NCBI GenBank assembly: GCA_039707465.1
Contig: CM077651.1
Coordinates: 16,596,019-16,660,018 of the forward strand
Reading direction: 5' to 3'
From: Rhabdophis nuchalis
Taxonomy: Eukaryota > Chordata > Lepidosauria > Squamata > Natricidae
DNA: 64,000 bases
Shown: piece by piece, positions 33,435-43,242 of the stretch
Numbering within the stretch: the first letter of the stretch is position 1
Layout: each line of letters starts with the position of its first letter
Made by a program: the position numbers and the translations under genes
The notes under the pieces: generated by a model
Told to the model about the DNA's origin: nothing
The model's input: the letters and a program-made list of their open reading frames with translations, nothing else
Database searches by the model: none

Positions 33435-33969
33435 ACAACCAGGATTTTCAGATATGCTAAAATAAATCAAATACTGAAGTTAAGAAAGATTAGCAGATGA
33501 AAACCAGGGAAGATATTAATATCAGGGATTAATGTGTGAGTTTCTTGAGGAACAATGAAACAGAAAGTGGCCTTAAAGATTAGAAAAGGTATGAAAACCA
33601 TCAAACCAGGTATGTATGAACGAATAAAAGCAGGGTGAGGAAAGCAGCAAAGTAATAATTAAGAGAGAAGAGTTAGGGTATTACAGAATGATAAGACTAA
33701 AGAGGGGTAGCAGGAAGAAAGGAAAGGAGAGGAGAGAGGAGGAAGGGCTATTGATAAGTAACCAAGAAGTAAAAGGCAGATTGCCCGAGAAGTTTTTTTC
33801 CCCTGCAGCAATCTGTCCACCAAGGAGATCTAACAAAGGAAGAAAGACAAGTTGGGGTTGCAAGGGAATATGGACTATTATTGGGCAATGCTCAAATGTT
33901 CTGTGTTGGGAGAGGGCGGATTTATTTAAATATGTACTGGGCACTTTTATTGTAGTGTCTCTTGAAGCT

Positions 33970-33970
<1 letters not shown>
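33435..33970. other. A/G-rich sequence, nothing recognised
   Basis: No supported feature. Confidence 0.5.

Positions 33971-33972
<2 letters not shown>

Positions 33973-34015
<43 letters not shown>
33973..34015. repeat. (TG)n microsatellite
   Basis: About 21 TG units. Confidence 0.95.
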
Positions 34016-34017
<2 letters not shown>

Positions 34018-34122
34018 CCAGCAGGACTATCTGCAGGACATAGCAATATTCATTGATGCTGTTTAAAAATATTCTTCTATTCATTTGTATATTCTATCTG
34101 TGTAGCTGTTGTTTCTCTAGTG

Positions 34123-34317
34123 CAGTGGTTCTTAACCTTCCCAATGCCGCAACTCTTTAATACAGTTCCTCATGTTGTAGTGACCCCCAACCATAAAAAT
34201 GGTGTCTCGGTTCCTAAGACCATCGAAAATATGTGTTTTCCAATGGTCTTAGGCGACCCCTGTGAAATGGTCATTCGACCCCCAAAGGCGTTGCGACCCA
34301 CAGGTTGAGAACCGCTG
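34123..34317. mobile_element. SPIN-like non-autonomous hAT element
   Basis: Left end CAGTGGTTCTTAACC and right end GGTTGAGAACCGCTG are inverted repeats. CTCTAGTG flanks both sides exactly (34115-34122, 34318-34325). The inner sequences 'ggtcttaggcgacccctgtg', 'cgacccccaaaggcg' and 'gttgcgacccacagg' match the SPIN (Space Invaders) consensus as I recall it. SPIN is a hAT family reported to have spread horizontally among tetrapods including squamates. 195 bp, non-coding. Confidence 0.8.
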
Positions 34318-34359
34318 CTCTAGTGGAACTGTTATTGTTCATTGATAACCAAACATTTT

Positions 34360-34667
34360 GTTAAAAACGGTGTAGGGTCTGCTTGGACAGGTGGGGTGGT
34401 GTTGGACTAGACCTACAAGGTACAATACAATAATACGATAGCAGAGTTGGAAGGGACCTTGGAGGTCTTCTAGTCCAATCCCCTGACTAGGCAGGAAACC
34501 TGAAATGGTTATACCATTTCAGACAAATGGCTATCCAACATCTTCTTAAAGACTTCCAGGGTTGGGGCATTCACAACTTCTGGAGGCAAGTTGTCCCACT
34601 GATTAATTGTTCTAACTGTCAGGAAATTTCTCCTCAGTTCTAAGTTGCTTCTCTCCTTGATTAGTCT
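34360..34667. mobile_element. Two CR1 tails, head-on
   Basis: 34360-34420 is a plus-strand CR1 3' end ('ggtgttggactagacctac'). 34421-34667 is a minus-strand CR1 3' fragment with C-terminal coding ('NQWDNLPPEVV', 'KKMLDSHLSEMV'). Confidence 0.75.
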
Positions 34668-35560
34668 GTTAACTCTGTTAATCTGACTTTGCAAAGGACA
34701 AGGGTAGAAAGTTGTCCCTTAGAGCCTCCACTACTAGTTGTCAGGTTCTGGACAGGATTATAAAAAAGCTGGTAATAGCAACCGTACTTAGGAAAAGTCA
34801 TAATTACGGTGTAAAAATTGCTGGGGGGGAAACCCTACACAATTGGAAGAAAAATGGCGAAGAGGAAAACACATTCACCTTATGAAGAATGTTATTTGTG
34901 CAGTTGCTGTGTAACATTTTAATCTCAGAATGAATAACCCGTGGATAGGCATGGTGGAAAAGAATGCATCATTTATCAGTTATTTGTTCATTTTTAGCTC
35001 ATTCTTTATTTATGAACTTGTTTTTAATTGCAGAGAAACAGAATGAGTTCTTCCTACCCATTTCCTACTTACTCATTTCACGGGATAAATTATCCTATTC
35101 AGTGAAAGACAAAACAGATGGGATATGTATGCATGCATAAATAGGCAGAAGACAACGGAAAGGCTAAAGTCAAGCCCATCTTCAACCTTCATTTCATAAC
35201 TCAGTTATACCAGCTGGATTAATATAAATAAAACAAAAAAAAAGGTATTTGTAAGTGGGCAGATAGGATTAATAAAGTCCAAATAGTGTGTTTATTATTA
35301 ACGGTAATTTTTAATAAGCTTTCTGTCTCAATAAATATGTTCTTGATTATTATCCACTAAGTACTTTTTAATGCTTTTAGCATGATTCAACTACTTTTTT
35401 AAAAAAAAAAGATTTTCCTTTCAAAATAATTATACTTATATTTATCCTACCTTATCCATTTCAGTAAAAATAGAAACTGCATTTGCAAGTACTTATTTAG
35501 CATTGTTAGAATTAATTGAGAAACATTGGTTATGCTAGCTCAGACTGTGAGTCTAGGACA
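34668..35560. other. AT-rich sequence, nothing recognised
   Basis: No supported feature. Confidence 0.5.
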
Positions 35561-35561
35561 G

Positions 35562-35685
35562 TGTTCAACCTGCAACTTAAGATGTCTGGCCCTCTACTCC
35601 CAGAATTGTAGATTGCAGAATTCTGGAAGTTTAAATCCACACCACCTAAAGTTGCCAAGTTTTTTTTTTTTTTAAACCTTGACAT
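35562..35685. mobile_element. Decayed hairpin MITE
   Basis: 'caacctgcaacttaagatgt' and 'cacctaaagttgccaagttt' flank 'cccagaattgtagattgcag', a worn copy of the 30190 family. Confidence 0.55.
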
Positions 35686-35725
35686 AGGTAAACACTTTTT
35701 ACTGTCACTCATAGTGGGTGCCAAA

Positions 35726-36108
35726 CAGGTGGTGTTCAACCCAGTTCTGACCAGTTCTGGAGAATCAGTAGCGGAAATTTTGAGTAGTTCAGAGAATTGG
35801 CAAATAGGCTGGCCCCACCCCTTTGGCTGGCCCCAAAATCTTCTTTTGTTGCTCTGGACAGGAGAATGGAGTTGGAAAGCAGGTTAGTGGGGTGGGGAGA
35901 GAATGGGGATTGTGCAGTAACCTTCACCCAGGAGTGGAGAGAGAATGGAGATTTTGCAGTAACCTTCACCCAGGAGTGGGGAGGGAATGGGGATTTTGCA
36001 GTATTCTTCCCCTGCCATGCCCACTAAGCCACACCCACAAAGTGAAACCATGCCCACCAAGCCACAACCACATAACTGGTAGTAAAAAAAAATTGAATCC
36101 CACCATTG
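35726..36108. mobile_element. hAT MITE with an internal 42-bp minisatellite
   Basis: Ends CAGGTGGTGTTCAACCC and GAATCCCACCATTG. Flanks GTGCCAAA (35718-35725) and GTGCCCAA (36109-36116) are an 8-bp duplication with one mismatch. Three units of 'gcagtaaccttcacccagg'-type sequence (about 42 bp) lie at 35897-36010. Frames here (35797-36155) are repeat-derived. Confidence 0.75.
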
Positions 36109-36116
36109 GTGCCCAA

Positions 36117-36451
36117 GCAACTAGGGATCCCCCCCCCCTATCTTCTGCTAAATGATGCTTTAAAAAACTGACAATATAAACTCTTTGATATATTTTGAGT
36201 ATATGTTAATTGTACCCAAGACATTTTGCAATATTTCAGAAGAGAAGAAGAAACATGGACCATAACTTTGATTTCTTACTCAAAGTGTAAACCAAAGTGT
36301 AAGCCAGAGGTAATGATTCCAGTTTAGCACACAATGAAATATTAGCATTTTTAAAAAAAAAATCTGATTAATCTGGGAGACATGACATTTATTTTTCTAT
36401 TTCAATGCTTTGAAAATTTGGTAATAACCACTCACAACAGATAGAGATCTA
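36117..36451. other. AT-rich sequence, nothing recognised
   Basis: No supported feature. Confidence 0.5.
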
Positions 36452-36455
36452 TTAA

Positions 36456-37081
36456 CACATAACTATAGACCCACGGTCATAGTGACTACAACATGTTCAG
36501 AACACCCCTATTTTTAGAAATGGACCATAACTTTTGTTTTTCTGCTGATAAGAGTGTATGCAGCATCACACTTGCGTGAGTTATTTGGTGGTTTCTGTAG
36601 CGGTATTTGAATTTGAGTTGCGGTCATTCTGACCACAGATCTTTGGTACATACATATATACATACATACATATTATAATGTCAGAGCCATGTTTCCCACC
36701 AGAAAGAGTTCAATTTGGTGATCCAAACTTTGAAGAAACTGTTCTAATATGATACGAAGAAGCAGAGAGTGAAGTGGAATCAGATTGTGATGAAAACGTT
36801 GTAATGGATGATGAGGAACTCTCTGCCACCACCGATTCTGACATCAGCAACGAGGAAGCTCACGGTGAAATTGATGACCAGGTACAATCTATGTCGTGCA
36901 ATGATTTGTATGGCGAGAACAAATTCAAATGGTTTTCTGCACCTTTTGGAAGCAATAGATCCAGAACTACTAGTCACAATATCATTGTGCAATTACCTGG
37001 ACTATGGCCAGCAGTCAGACTGGTCATTATGACCTCATGTCTGTTATAGTGTAGCCAAAATGGTACATCTGTGGTTAAGGG
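36456..37081 (+). mobile_element. piggyBac-like internally deleted element
   Basis: TTAA flanks both sides (36452-36455, 37082-37085), the piggyBac target duplication. The left end reads CACATAACTATAGACCC and the right end, reversed, CCCTTAACCACAGATGTACC; they are partly matching inverted repeats, with 'ggtcatagtgac' / 'ggtcataatgacc' motifs inside. The body has the start of a transposase gene joined directly to the 3' end, so the catalytic core is deleted. Confidence 0.7.
36678..37049 (+). pseudogene. piggyBac transposase N-terminal fragment
   Basis: ATG at 36678 opens a frame broken by one TGA at 36750-36752, then open to 37049. It is acidic at first ('ESEVESDCDENVVMDDEE'), typical of piggyBac N-termini. 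Next comes 'FKWFSAPFGSNRSRTTSHNI', which resembles the 'KW...P...RTRSHNI' block preceding the piggyBac catalytic domain. After 'VQLPG' the frame enters non-homologous 3' sequence, marking the deletion join near 37000. All catalytic aspartates are absent. Confidence 0.65.
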
Positions 37082-37365
37082 TTAAAAAGATTCCTCCCAC
37101 TATCTTGTCTTCCTCACCTATTACAATTCTATTGTTTAAGCATTAAGATATACAGATTGCTTTAAAAGAGGTTAAACAAATGTATTGAGGAAAATGCTGT
37201 TAGTGAGTACTACTGATTATCTAAGATATCCAAGATAAAGGTATATATCTACAGCACACATTCACACATAAATACCCAGAGAGAGAGAGAGACATATAAA
37301 AGAATGTACTAGTAAAACTCTCTCTTAGACAATGATACCTAATGCAGAATATATGCCCCAAAGGT

Positions 37366-37575
37366 TGTTTTTGTTCAAGAGGCAACTGGACTTTCTTTGA
37401 AAATGTTTTGCTTTTCAACCAAAAATCTTCTTCAGTTCACACTCAGAACTGACCTAGAACTGAAGAAGCTTCTTGGATGAGAAGCAAAACATCTTCAAGG
37501 AAAAACAAAGAAAGTTCAATTGCCTCTTGAAAAATCACCTTTGGGACAACCATGACCTGGATGACTGAGAACCTC
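37366..37575. mobile_element. Palindromic MITE, 'tcatccaag' family, copy 3
   Basis: 'ttcaagaggcaactggactt' and 'caattgcctcttgaaaaatc' are outer arms; 'gaactgaagaagcttcttgg' is near the centre. The right end is 'gacctggatgactgagaacc', as in copy 1. Confidence 0.8.
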
Positions 37576-38138
37576 AATAAACTGAAGATACCAGTAGTTG
37601 AGATACATTTGGGGGGGGAAAAAAGATACTGTGTTTATCAGCAACAGTTTCTGTTGTCCAGTTCTACAGTGAGAGTCAAAGAATATCTGCTATTCTTACT
37701 GCTGAACTGTATCGTTCAAATGCGGCCGACAATGTTGTGTAATGTTGCCATCCACTCATCAAATATTTCTGGAAAATAAAGCACTTGAGCAGGAAAAAGA
37801 AATGTGAAGCAGTTAAATGCTCACATAAAACTAAAGATTATTAAATAAGTTAGAGGAAAAAACCCGTATTTGTCTTCAGTAGATGGCAAAGTAGTTTTCA
37901 TTACAGTTGCCAATTAAATTACTCAGCAACCCAATGGCACAGAGAGGTACTCAAAAGGGAGAAGGCGCACTTATGAACCTAGTATTTATTAAATAAATGG
38001 CACAAAGAATGAAAGCATGATCCAGACAGTAAATTTGCCACAGTAAAAGGGAAAGTACTACAATTCTGTTGTTATGTATGTCCAAATTACCAATCTGTTC
38101 AAATTACCGTTCCATTTTTTTTTCACAAGACAGAATGA
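37576..38138. other. AT-rich sequence, nothing recognised
   Basis: No supported feature. Confidence 0.5.
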
Positions 38139-38474
38139 AGGTAAGGGTGTTGCTAGTCATTCCCGACTTTAAGAGGCGGTGCTCATCTCTGTTTCAAAGC
38201 CGAAGAGTCAGCGCTATCTGAAGACATCTCCATGTTCATGTGGCTGGTATGACTAAATGCAGAGGGTAGAAGGAACGCTGTCACTTTCCCACCAAAGTGG
38301 TCTCTATTTTTCTACTTGTGTTTTTACGTGCTTTTGAACTGCTAGGTTGGCATAAGCTGGGATAGGTAACGGGAGCTCACTCTGTTATGCAGCGCTAGGG
38401 ATTCAAACCATGTAACTGCCAACCTTTCTGATCGACAAGCTCAGCGTTTTAGCCACTGAGCCACTGTGTCCCTA
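38139..38474 (-). mobile_element. tRNA-derived SINE next to the cargo-bearing hAT
   Basis: The right head 'gggattcaaaccatgtaactg' and 'ttttagccactgagccactg' give minus-strand B box 'GGTTTGAATCC' and A box 'TGGCTCAGTGGCTAAA'. The 3' end at left is 'ggtaagggtgttgctagtc', with a small internal deletion relative to other copies. Confidence 0.85.
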
Positions 38475-38490
38475 TGGAACAGGTACAGAC

Positions 38491-38747
38491 CAGGGGTGGG
38501 TTTCTGGGGGATCGGCCAGGATTGCGCGAGCCCGATGGTAAAATTTAGAGATCCTGGCCGATCCCGTTGGACGATGGACCCGGAAGTTACTTCCGGAACA
38601 CCTGGCTCGCTCCGTCAAAACCAGGGGTGGGTTTCTGGGGGATCGGCCAGGATCGCGCGAGCCCGATGGTAAAATTTAGAGATCCTGGCCGATCCCGTTG
38701 GACGATGGACCCGGAAGTTACTTCCGGAACACGTGGCTCGCTCCGTC
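38491..38747. repeat. Tandemly duplicated left terminus of the hAT element
   Basis: Two copies, 38491-38621 and 38622-38747, period 131 bp, differing at only a few sites (for example aggaTTgcgc against aggaTCgcgc, acacCtgg against acacGtgg). Each begins with a complete terminal repeat CAGGGGTGGGTTTC, so the element has two potential left cleavage sites. Each unit contains the palindrome-like 'cggaagttacttccgg'. Confidence 0.95.
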
Positions 38748-39040
38748 TGTTTGAAGCTTTTTCTCTGCTGGGGCGGCTGGGGGGGGGGGTTCGCGCAGGC
38801 TAGCGCGTCTGCCTTCCGCCGCCCCTAGCCTGCCAGGCTTCAAAAGTAAAGGGCGGGGGCCGGGCCTTGAAGCTCTTTCGTTGTTAGCATGGCTAGGGGG
38901 GACAGCGGAAGGCATGCTAGGTGCGCGAAGGCCCCCCCGCCCTCCCCAGCCGCGCCAACAGGGAAAGAGTTTCAAGGCCCGGCCTGGGCCCTTTAGTTTT
39001 GAAGCTGCCAGGGCCAGGCTGGGCCTTTCGCGCTTGGCGC
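38748..39040. repeat. GC-rich fold-back block inside the hAT cargo
   Basis: Related segments at about 38751 ('ttgaagctttttctctgctg') and 38868 ('ttgaagctctttcgttgtta') and an inverted one at about 38940-38985 ('aacagggaaagagtttcaag') each adjoin a 'ggcggctgggg'-like or 'ccccagccgcg' stretch. The region is CpG-dense and could fold on itself. Confidence 0.65.
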
Positions 39041-39042
39041 GA

Positions 39043-39291
39043 ATGCAGAGGCTTGGGGGGGGGGCTTCGCGCCGAGCCGAGGCAAGCACGCCCGGCTGGA
39101 GCGCACGAGCCACCCGCGAGCGCCATGGCGAGTCGGCGCGGGGCACGCTGCTGCTGTCGCTGCTGCTGTGCGGGCCGGGGGCGCGGGGGTCCCGGGGCGC
39201 TGACAAGCAGGACAGCCTCCGCAGGGCGGCCAGCGGCGTCTACCAGGGCGCCAGTGGCCTCCTGGGCGAGGAGAATGTGCGCGCCCTGCAG
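39043..39291 (+). pseudogene. Exon-1-like fragment of a secreted-protein gene (captured)
   Basis: A strong Kozak ATG (gcgccATGGCG) is at 39125. About 30 bases on, but in the other frame, lies a signal-peptide-like core 'GTLLLSLLLCGPGARG'. It is followed by 'DKQDSLRRAASGVYQG' and 'ASGLLGEENVRALQ', ending at CTGCAG|GTGAGC (39291/39292), a consensus splice donor. In frame with the core, the only upstream ATG is at 39043 in poor context. A one-base loss after 39125 would explain why start and core are out of frame, making this a broken exon copy. The surrounding CpG island looks like a housekeeping-type promoter. I do not recognise the parent gene. Alternatively it is chance coding in GC-rich DNA. 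Confidence 0.45.
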
Positions 39292-39585
39292 GTGAGCGGC
39301 GCCCGGAGAGTCCTGGGCAAAGGGGAGTGGGGAGGAAGGGGAAGAGGAGGGGTCTGGGGAGGAGGGGGGTCTGTCCTTGGGGGGGAAGGGGTGCAGAAGG
39401 GGGTCCCTGACTTTGGCGTGGGCGGCCAGGAGGGAGATTGGGGAGGGAAGTAAGTAACTGTGGCCGGCGGGCGGGTAAGGAAAGTTGCTGCGGCAGCGCC
39501 CAAAATCCTCTGGCCCGCTGGCCGCGGTTGCTCGCTCGCTTGCTTGCTCACCCATCGGACGCCAGGTTCCTTCGTCCGGTGGATG

Positions 39586-40228
39586 GGTGAGAGAGAGAGA
39601 GAGTAAATACAGCCAGCGGGCTGGCAGGCCGGTCAGGCTACTTCCTGGAGCTGAGGAGGTTTGTGGGGGGGGGGAGACAGACAGACAGACAGAGAGAAGC
39701 ACAGACACACAGAGAGACAGGGAGGGAGGGGGGAACCAGAGAGTGACAGACACACACAGAGAGACAAAGAGTGGGAGGGAGGGAGAGAAAGATAGAGACA
39801 CAGAATGAGTGATTTAAGTGCCTGAATGCGAGACAGACACACACACACACACACACAGAGTGACAGATGGGCAAACAAAGGAGAGAGAGACAGAGAGAGA
39901 GAAAGATAAAAAAGAAGGTGGGAGAGAGAGAAAGAAAGAGAGAAAGAGAAAGAGAGGGAGAGAGAAAGAGGGAAAGAAAGAGAAAGAAATAAAGAGAGAG
40001 AGAAAGAGGGAAAGAAAGAAAAAATGAGAGACAAAGAAAGAGAGAGAAAGAGGGAAAGAGAAAGAAAGAGAGAAAGAGAAAGAAAGCGAGAAAGAGAAAG
40101 AAATAAAGAGAGAGAGAAAGAAAGAGGGAAGGAAAGAAAGAGACAGAGAAAGAAAGAGAGACAGAGAAAGAGAGAAAGAAAGACAGAAGGAAAGAAAGAA
40201 AAAGAAAGAGAGAGAGAGAGAGAACTTA
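39586..40228 (+). repeat. GA/GACA/GAAA-rich tract inside the hAT
   Basis: Starts as GAGA, passes through ACAGACAG, GGGAGG and CACA, then becomes (GAAA)n/(GA)n. The sibling at 42742-43190 has a (CTTT)n tract in the equivalent place on the other strand, so the microsatellite is a native part of the family. Ser/Leu-rich minus-strand frames over it are artefacts. Confidence 0.9.
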
Positions 40229-40440
40229 TGACCACAATTAAGCCCAAAAGTTTGGTTGCTAACCAAGACCATTGTTAAGTGAGTTTCACATTTTCCAAAT
40301 TGGCCACTCCCACCCGGTCACATGGCTGGCAAGGCACTCCCACCCGGTCACATGGCCGGCAAGCCACTCCCACCCGGTCACATGGCCAGCAAGCCACAGA
40401 ACCTGTTCCAAAAATTTTGAAACCCACCCCTGGTACAGAC

Positions 40441-40680
40441 AGATATATAAATCGCCCAAAAAATAATAAAGAGGGAAGAGAGGGGAAGAAAGAGGGGAAG
40501 GGAAGAAGAGGTGATAGAGGGAGGGAGGAAAAGAGAGAGAGAAAGAAGGAGAGAGGGAAACGGAGAAGGAAAGATGAATGTAGATACTGGAGGAAAAAAA
40601 TCAAAAGTATATATGACAGAAAAATTGTTCTGTCTTGCAGTTCTTTGCATTATATCACATGCAAAGTAGAAAACAGACTG
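40441..40680 (+). other. Purine-rich spacer between hAT and L2
   Basis: GGGAAGAG- and GAGAGA-rich low-complexity sequence, then AT-rich sequence; no gene. Confidence 0.6.
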
Positions 40681-41440
40681 GCGTTTCATCAGGTTCGCCT
40701 GATGCGCCAATTGCGCCCCTTACTGGACTGGGCTGCCCTTCGCACAGTCACTCAGGCCCTCGTGACAACCCGACTCGACTACTGTAATGCTCTCTACATG
40801 GGGCTTCCCTTGAGGTGCACTCGAAAGCTACAGTTAGTGCAGAATGCAGCCGCGCGGGTGATTACGGGAGCCTCTAGATGCTCCCATATAACACCGATCC
40901 TGCGCAAGCTGCACTGGCTTCCTGTGGTCTTTCGGGTGCGCTTCAAGGTCCTGACGACCATCTTCAAAGCGCTCCATGGCTCGGGACCTAGTTACATGCG
41001 AGACCGTCTCCTGCCCCATACATCCCTTAGGCCGATACGCTCCCACAGAGAGGGCCTTCTCAGGGTGCCAGCGGCCGGACAATGCCGACTGGCGACACCC
41101 AGGGGAAGGGCCTTCTCTGTGGCAGGCCCTGCCCTGTGGAACGACCTACCCCCTGAACTCCGTACCATTACTGACCTCCGCCTCTTCCGCCAGTGTTTAA
41201 AAACACATTTGTTTCATCAAGCCGGCCTTATATAGCCTCCACTGTTGACTAGTATAGATTTTTAAAATGGGGGGTTTAACTGGTTTTAGCGCAGGATTTC
41301 ATATTTAATAGGTTTTTAAATTTTTGTATTTTTGTATTGTTTTGTATATTATTTTAATTTTCCTGTGCGCCGCCCTGGGTCCGTTTGGAGAAGGGCGGGA
41401 TACAAACCGAATAAAATCCAAATCTAAAATCTAAATCTTA
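40681..41440 (+). mobile_element. L2-like LINE, young 3' copy with an open C-terminal frame
   Basis: Aligned by eye with 9178-9900 it is very similar. The frame is open from 40684 to its stop TAG at 41233-41235, with blocks 'HQVRLMRQLRPLLDWAALRT', 'RKLHWLPVVFRVRFKVLTTI', 'GQCRLATPRGRAFSVAGPAL' and 'CLKTHLFHQAGL'. The CGA arginine that is a stop in the 8.5-kb copy is intact here. 3' UTR with 'cgccgccctgggtcc' and an AAATC-type tail. 5' truncated, so no polymerase activity. Confidence 0.9.
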
Positions 41441-41726
41441 ATACAAAAGTGATACTGTGGTTGGCATTTTAAAATACAAACATTGAACATATGATAAAAA
41501 AATAAACTAGAGTTTGTTCCGCTGTGGAGAGCATCTAATGGACCCTCGCTGGGATTCTGTGTGCATGAAAAAGGAGAAGGAGTTAGATTGGATGCTTATT
41601 TTTAAAATGACAAAGAAACAAAAGATCATTGTTTGAATATGCATCCCTTGGAAGAACCAACAAATGAAATACGTTAGCTTACTGAACAGGTCACAAATAT
41701 AGTCAATTACCCTACTGTTTCTAATC

Positions 41727-42195
41727 ATACAATACAATACAATAGCAGAGTTGGAAGGGACCTTGTAGGTCTTCTAGTCCAACCCCCTGCATGGGCAGGA
41801 ACCTTATACCATTTCAGACAAATGGCTGTCTAACATCTTTTTAAAGACTTCCAGGGTTGGGGCATTCACAACTTCTGGAGGCAAGCTGTTCCAGAGGTTA
41901 ATTGTTCTTACTGTTAGGAAATTTCTCCTTAGTTCTAAGTTGCTTCTCTCCTTGGTTAGTTTCCACCCATTGCTCCTTGTCCTGCCCCCAGGTGTCTTGG
42001 AGAAAAGTTTGACTCCCTCTTCTTTGTGGCACCCTCTGAGATATCAGAAGACTGCTATCATGTCTCCCCTGGTCCTTCTCTTCATCAAACTAGACATACC
42101 CAGTTCCTGCAGCCGTTCTTCATATGTCTTAGTCTCCAGTCCTCTAATCATCTTGGTTGCTCTTCTTTGCACTCTTTCCAGAGTCTCCACGTCTT
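41727..42195 (-). mobile_element. CR1 LINE 3' fragment
   Basis: The tail has (ACAAT)n at 41727-41745 then 'cagagttggaagggacctt'. The minus-strand coding relic has '[19 protein letters not shown]', '[20 protein letters not shown]' and terminal 'SEMV'. It extends slightly further 5' than the other CR1 copies. Confidence 0.85.
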
Positions 42196-42741
42196 TTCTA
42201 CATCGTGTTTGGGAAGAAAAAGGAATTGTTACAAAATGATTTGTAGAACCTGCACTGAATTTGCAAAATGTGGGCAAATTACTACTGCAGAATAATAACA
42301 GTAAAAACAACAATATGTTTTTATTGCAAAACATTTATATTTCTGCCTGCATAATTCATAGCTATACGTGCAGATCAAGGATAGGAAAAAATGTGTACAT
42401 GTTTGAGAAATATAATAATTTCAGTAATGTATGACTTATTATATTCCCAGGAGAAGGGAAGAGCAGTATCAAATATCGAGATGGTTTTAATGGAGTTGTT
42501 ATATTATTATTTCTTATTTTTGTTTATATATTTTTTCTGTCCTGTTTCAAACTTGTTCGCTCATGGGATTTTATAGAAAGTTACAACTAGTGATGGAATA
42601 TCTGACATCCATTTTCTGTCTTCCTCAGGGACAGAGCTAATATATGTTTGTGTCACAACACCCTGTTAAACCCCAATTAAGGGAGGAAGCATATTGCTTT
42701 CCTTTTCTGCCTTTCGGCTCATCACCAGAGACCATCTAGAC
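42196..42741. other. AT-rich sequence, nothing recognised
   Basis: No supported feature before the hAT target duplication ATCTAGAC (42734-42741). Confidence 0.5.
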
Positions 42742-42932
42742 CAGTGGTGGGTTTCAAATTTTTTTAGAACCTACTCTGTAGGTGTGGCCTATTTTGTGGG
42801 CATGGTTTGGCAGTCATGTGACTGGGTGGGAGTGGCCAACTTGTAAAATGTGGTGAAACTCATTTAACAACGCTCTTGCTTAGCAACAAAAATTTTGGGC
42901 TCAATTGTGATAATAAATTCTTTCTTTCTTTC

Positions 42933-42982
<50 letters not shown>

Positions 42983-43190
42983 TTCCTTCCTTCCTTCCTT
43001 CCTTCCTCCTTTCCTTTCCTTTCCTTCCTTCCTTCCTTTCCTTTCCTTTCCTTTCCTTCTTGTTGGGTCACCGGTAGCGGTGGGGCAGACTTACTTCCAG
43101 GTCCGCTGGTGGAACCACCTCTCACCGGCTCTCTAAATTTCACCATCCGGCTCTCGCGAGTAGGTGCGAACCTGCAGAAACCCACCACTG
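42742..43190. mobile_element. 449-bp hAT MITE, cargo-free sibling of the 38.5-kb element
   Basis: Ends CAGTGGTGGGTTTC and GAAACCCACCACTG. ATCTAGAC flanks both sides exactly (42734-42741, 43191-43198). It is inverted relative to the larger relative: 'gtcatgtgactgggtgggag' and 'tttgggctcaattgtgat' at left, 'ctctaaatttcaccatccgg' at right. The middle is a (CTTT)n/(CCTT)n microsatellite (42919-43058). It gives the empty form against which the 1.94-kb element's cargo can be measured. Confidence 0.9.
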
Positions 43191-43242
43191 ATCTAGACAG
43201 AAAGCTATGAGTTCTGTTGTGTACTTTTTTTTATATGTGTGT

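Larger units (their letters stand above)
38491..40432. mobile_element. 1.94-kb hAT element carrying a CpG-rich gene-like cargo
   Basis: Termini CAGGGGTGGGTTTC and GAAACCCACCCCTG are perfect 14-bp inverted repeats. GTACAGAC flanks both sides exactly (38483-38490, 40433-40440), the 8-bp duplication of hAT. The two subterminal regions match those of the 449-bp element at 42742-43190, in opposite order along the strand: 'gatggtaaaatttagag' plus 'ggaagttacttcc' at one end, 'cacatggc', 'gtgagtttcac' and 'ccacaattaagcccaaaa' at the other. Between them lie a duplicated left end, a CpG island with an exon-like frame, and a 0.64-kb GA-rich tract. No transposase is encoded, so it moved in trans. The frames crossing it on both strands are chance. 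Confidence 0.85.

Noticed and set aside
33085..33500. Poly-Leu, poly-Phe, poly-Lys and poly-Glu frames
   Set aside because: Translated GAA/TTC array.
38718..39801. Long minus-strand frames (162 and 294 residues) over the hAT cargo
   Set aside because: Shadows in GC-rich and GA-rich DNA; Ser/Leu/Cys runs come from the microsatellite.
39633..40278. Ser/Leu/Phe-rich 204-residue minus-strand frame
   Set aside because: Translated GAAA/GA tract inside the hAT element.
40279..41235. A 318-residue frame as a single novel gene
   Set aside because: It is a chance in-frame join of a hAT end, a purine-rich spacer and an L2-like reverse transcriptase C-terminus.
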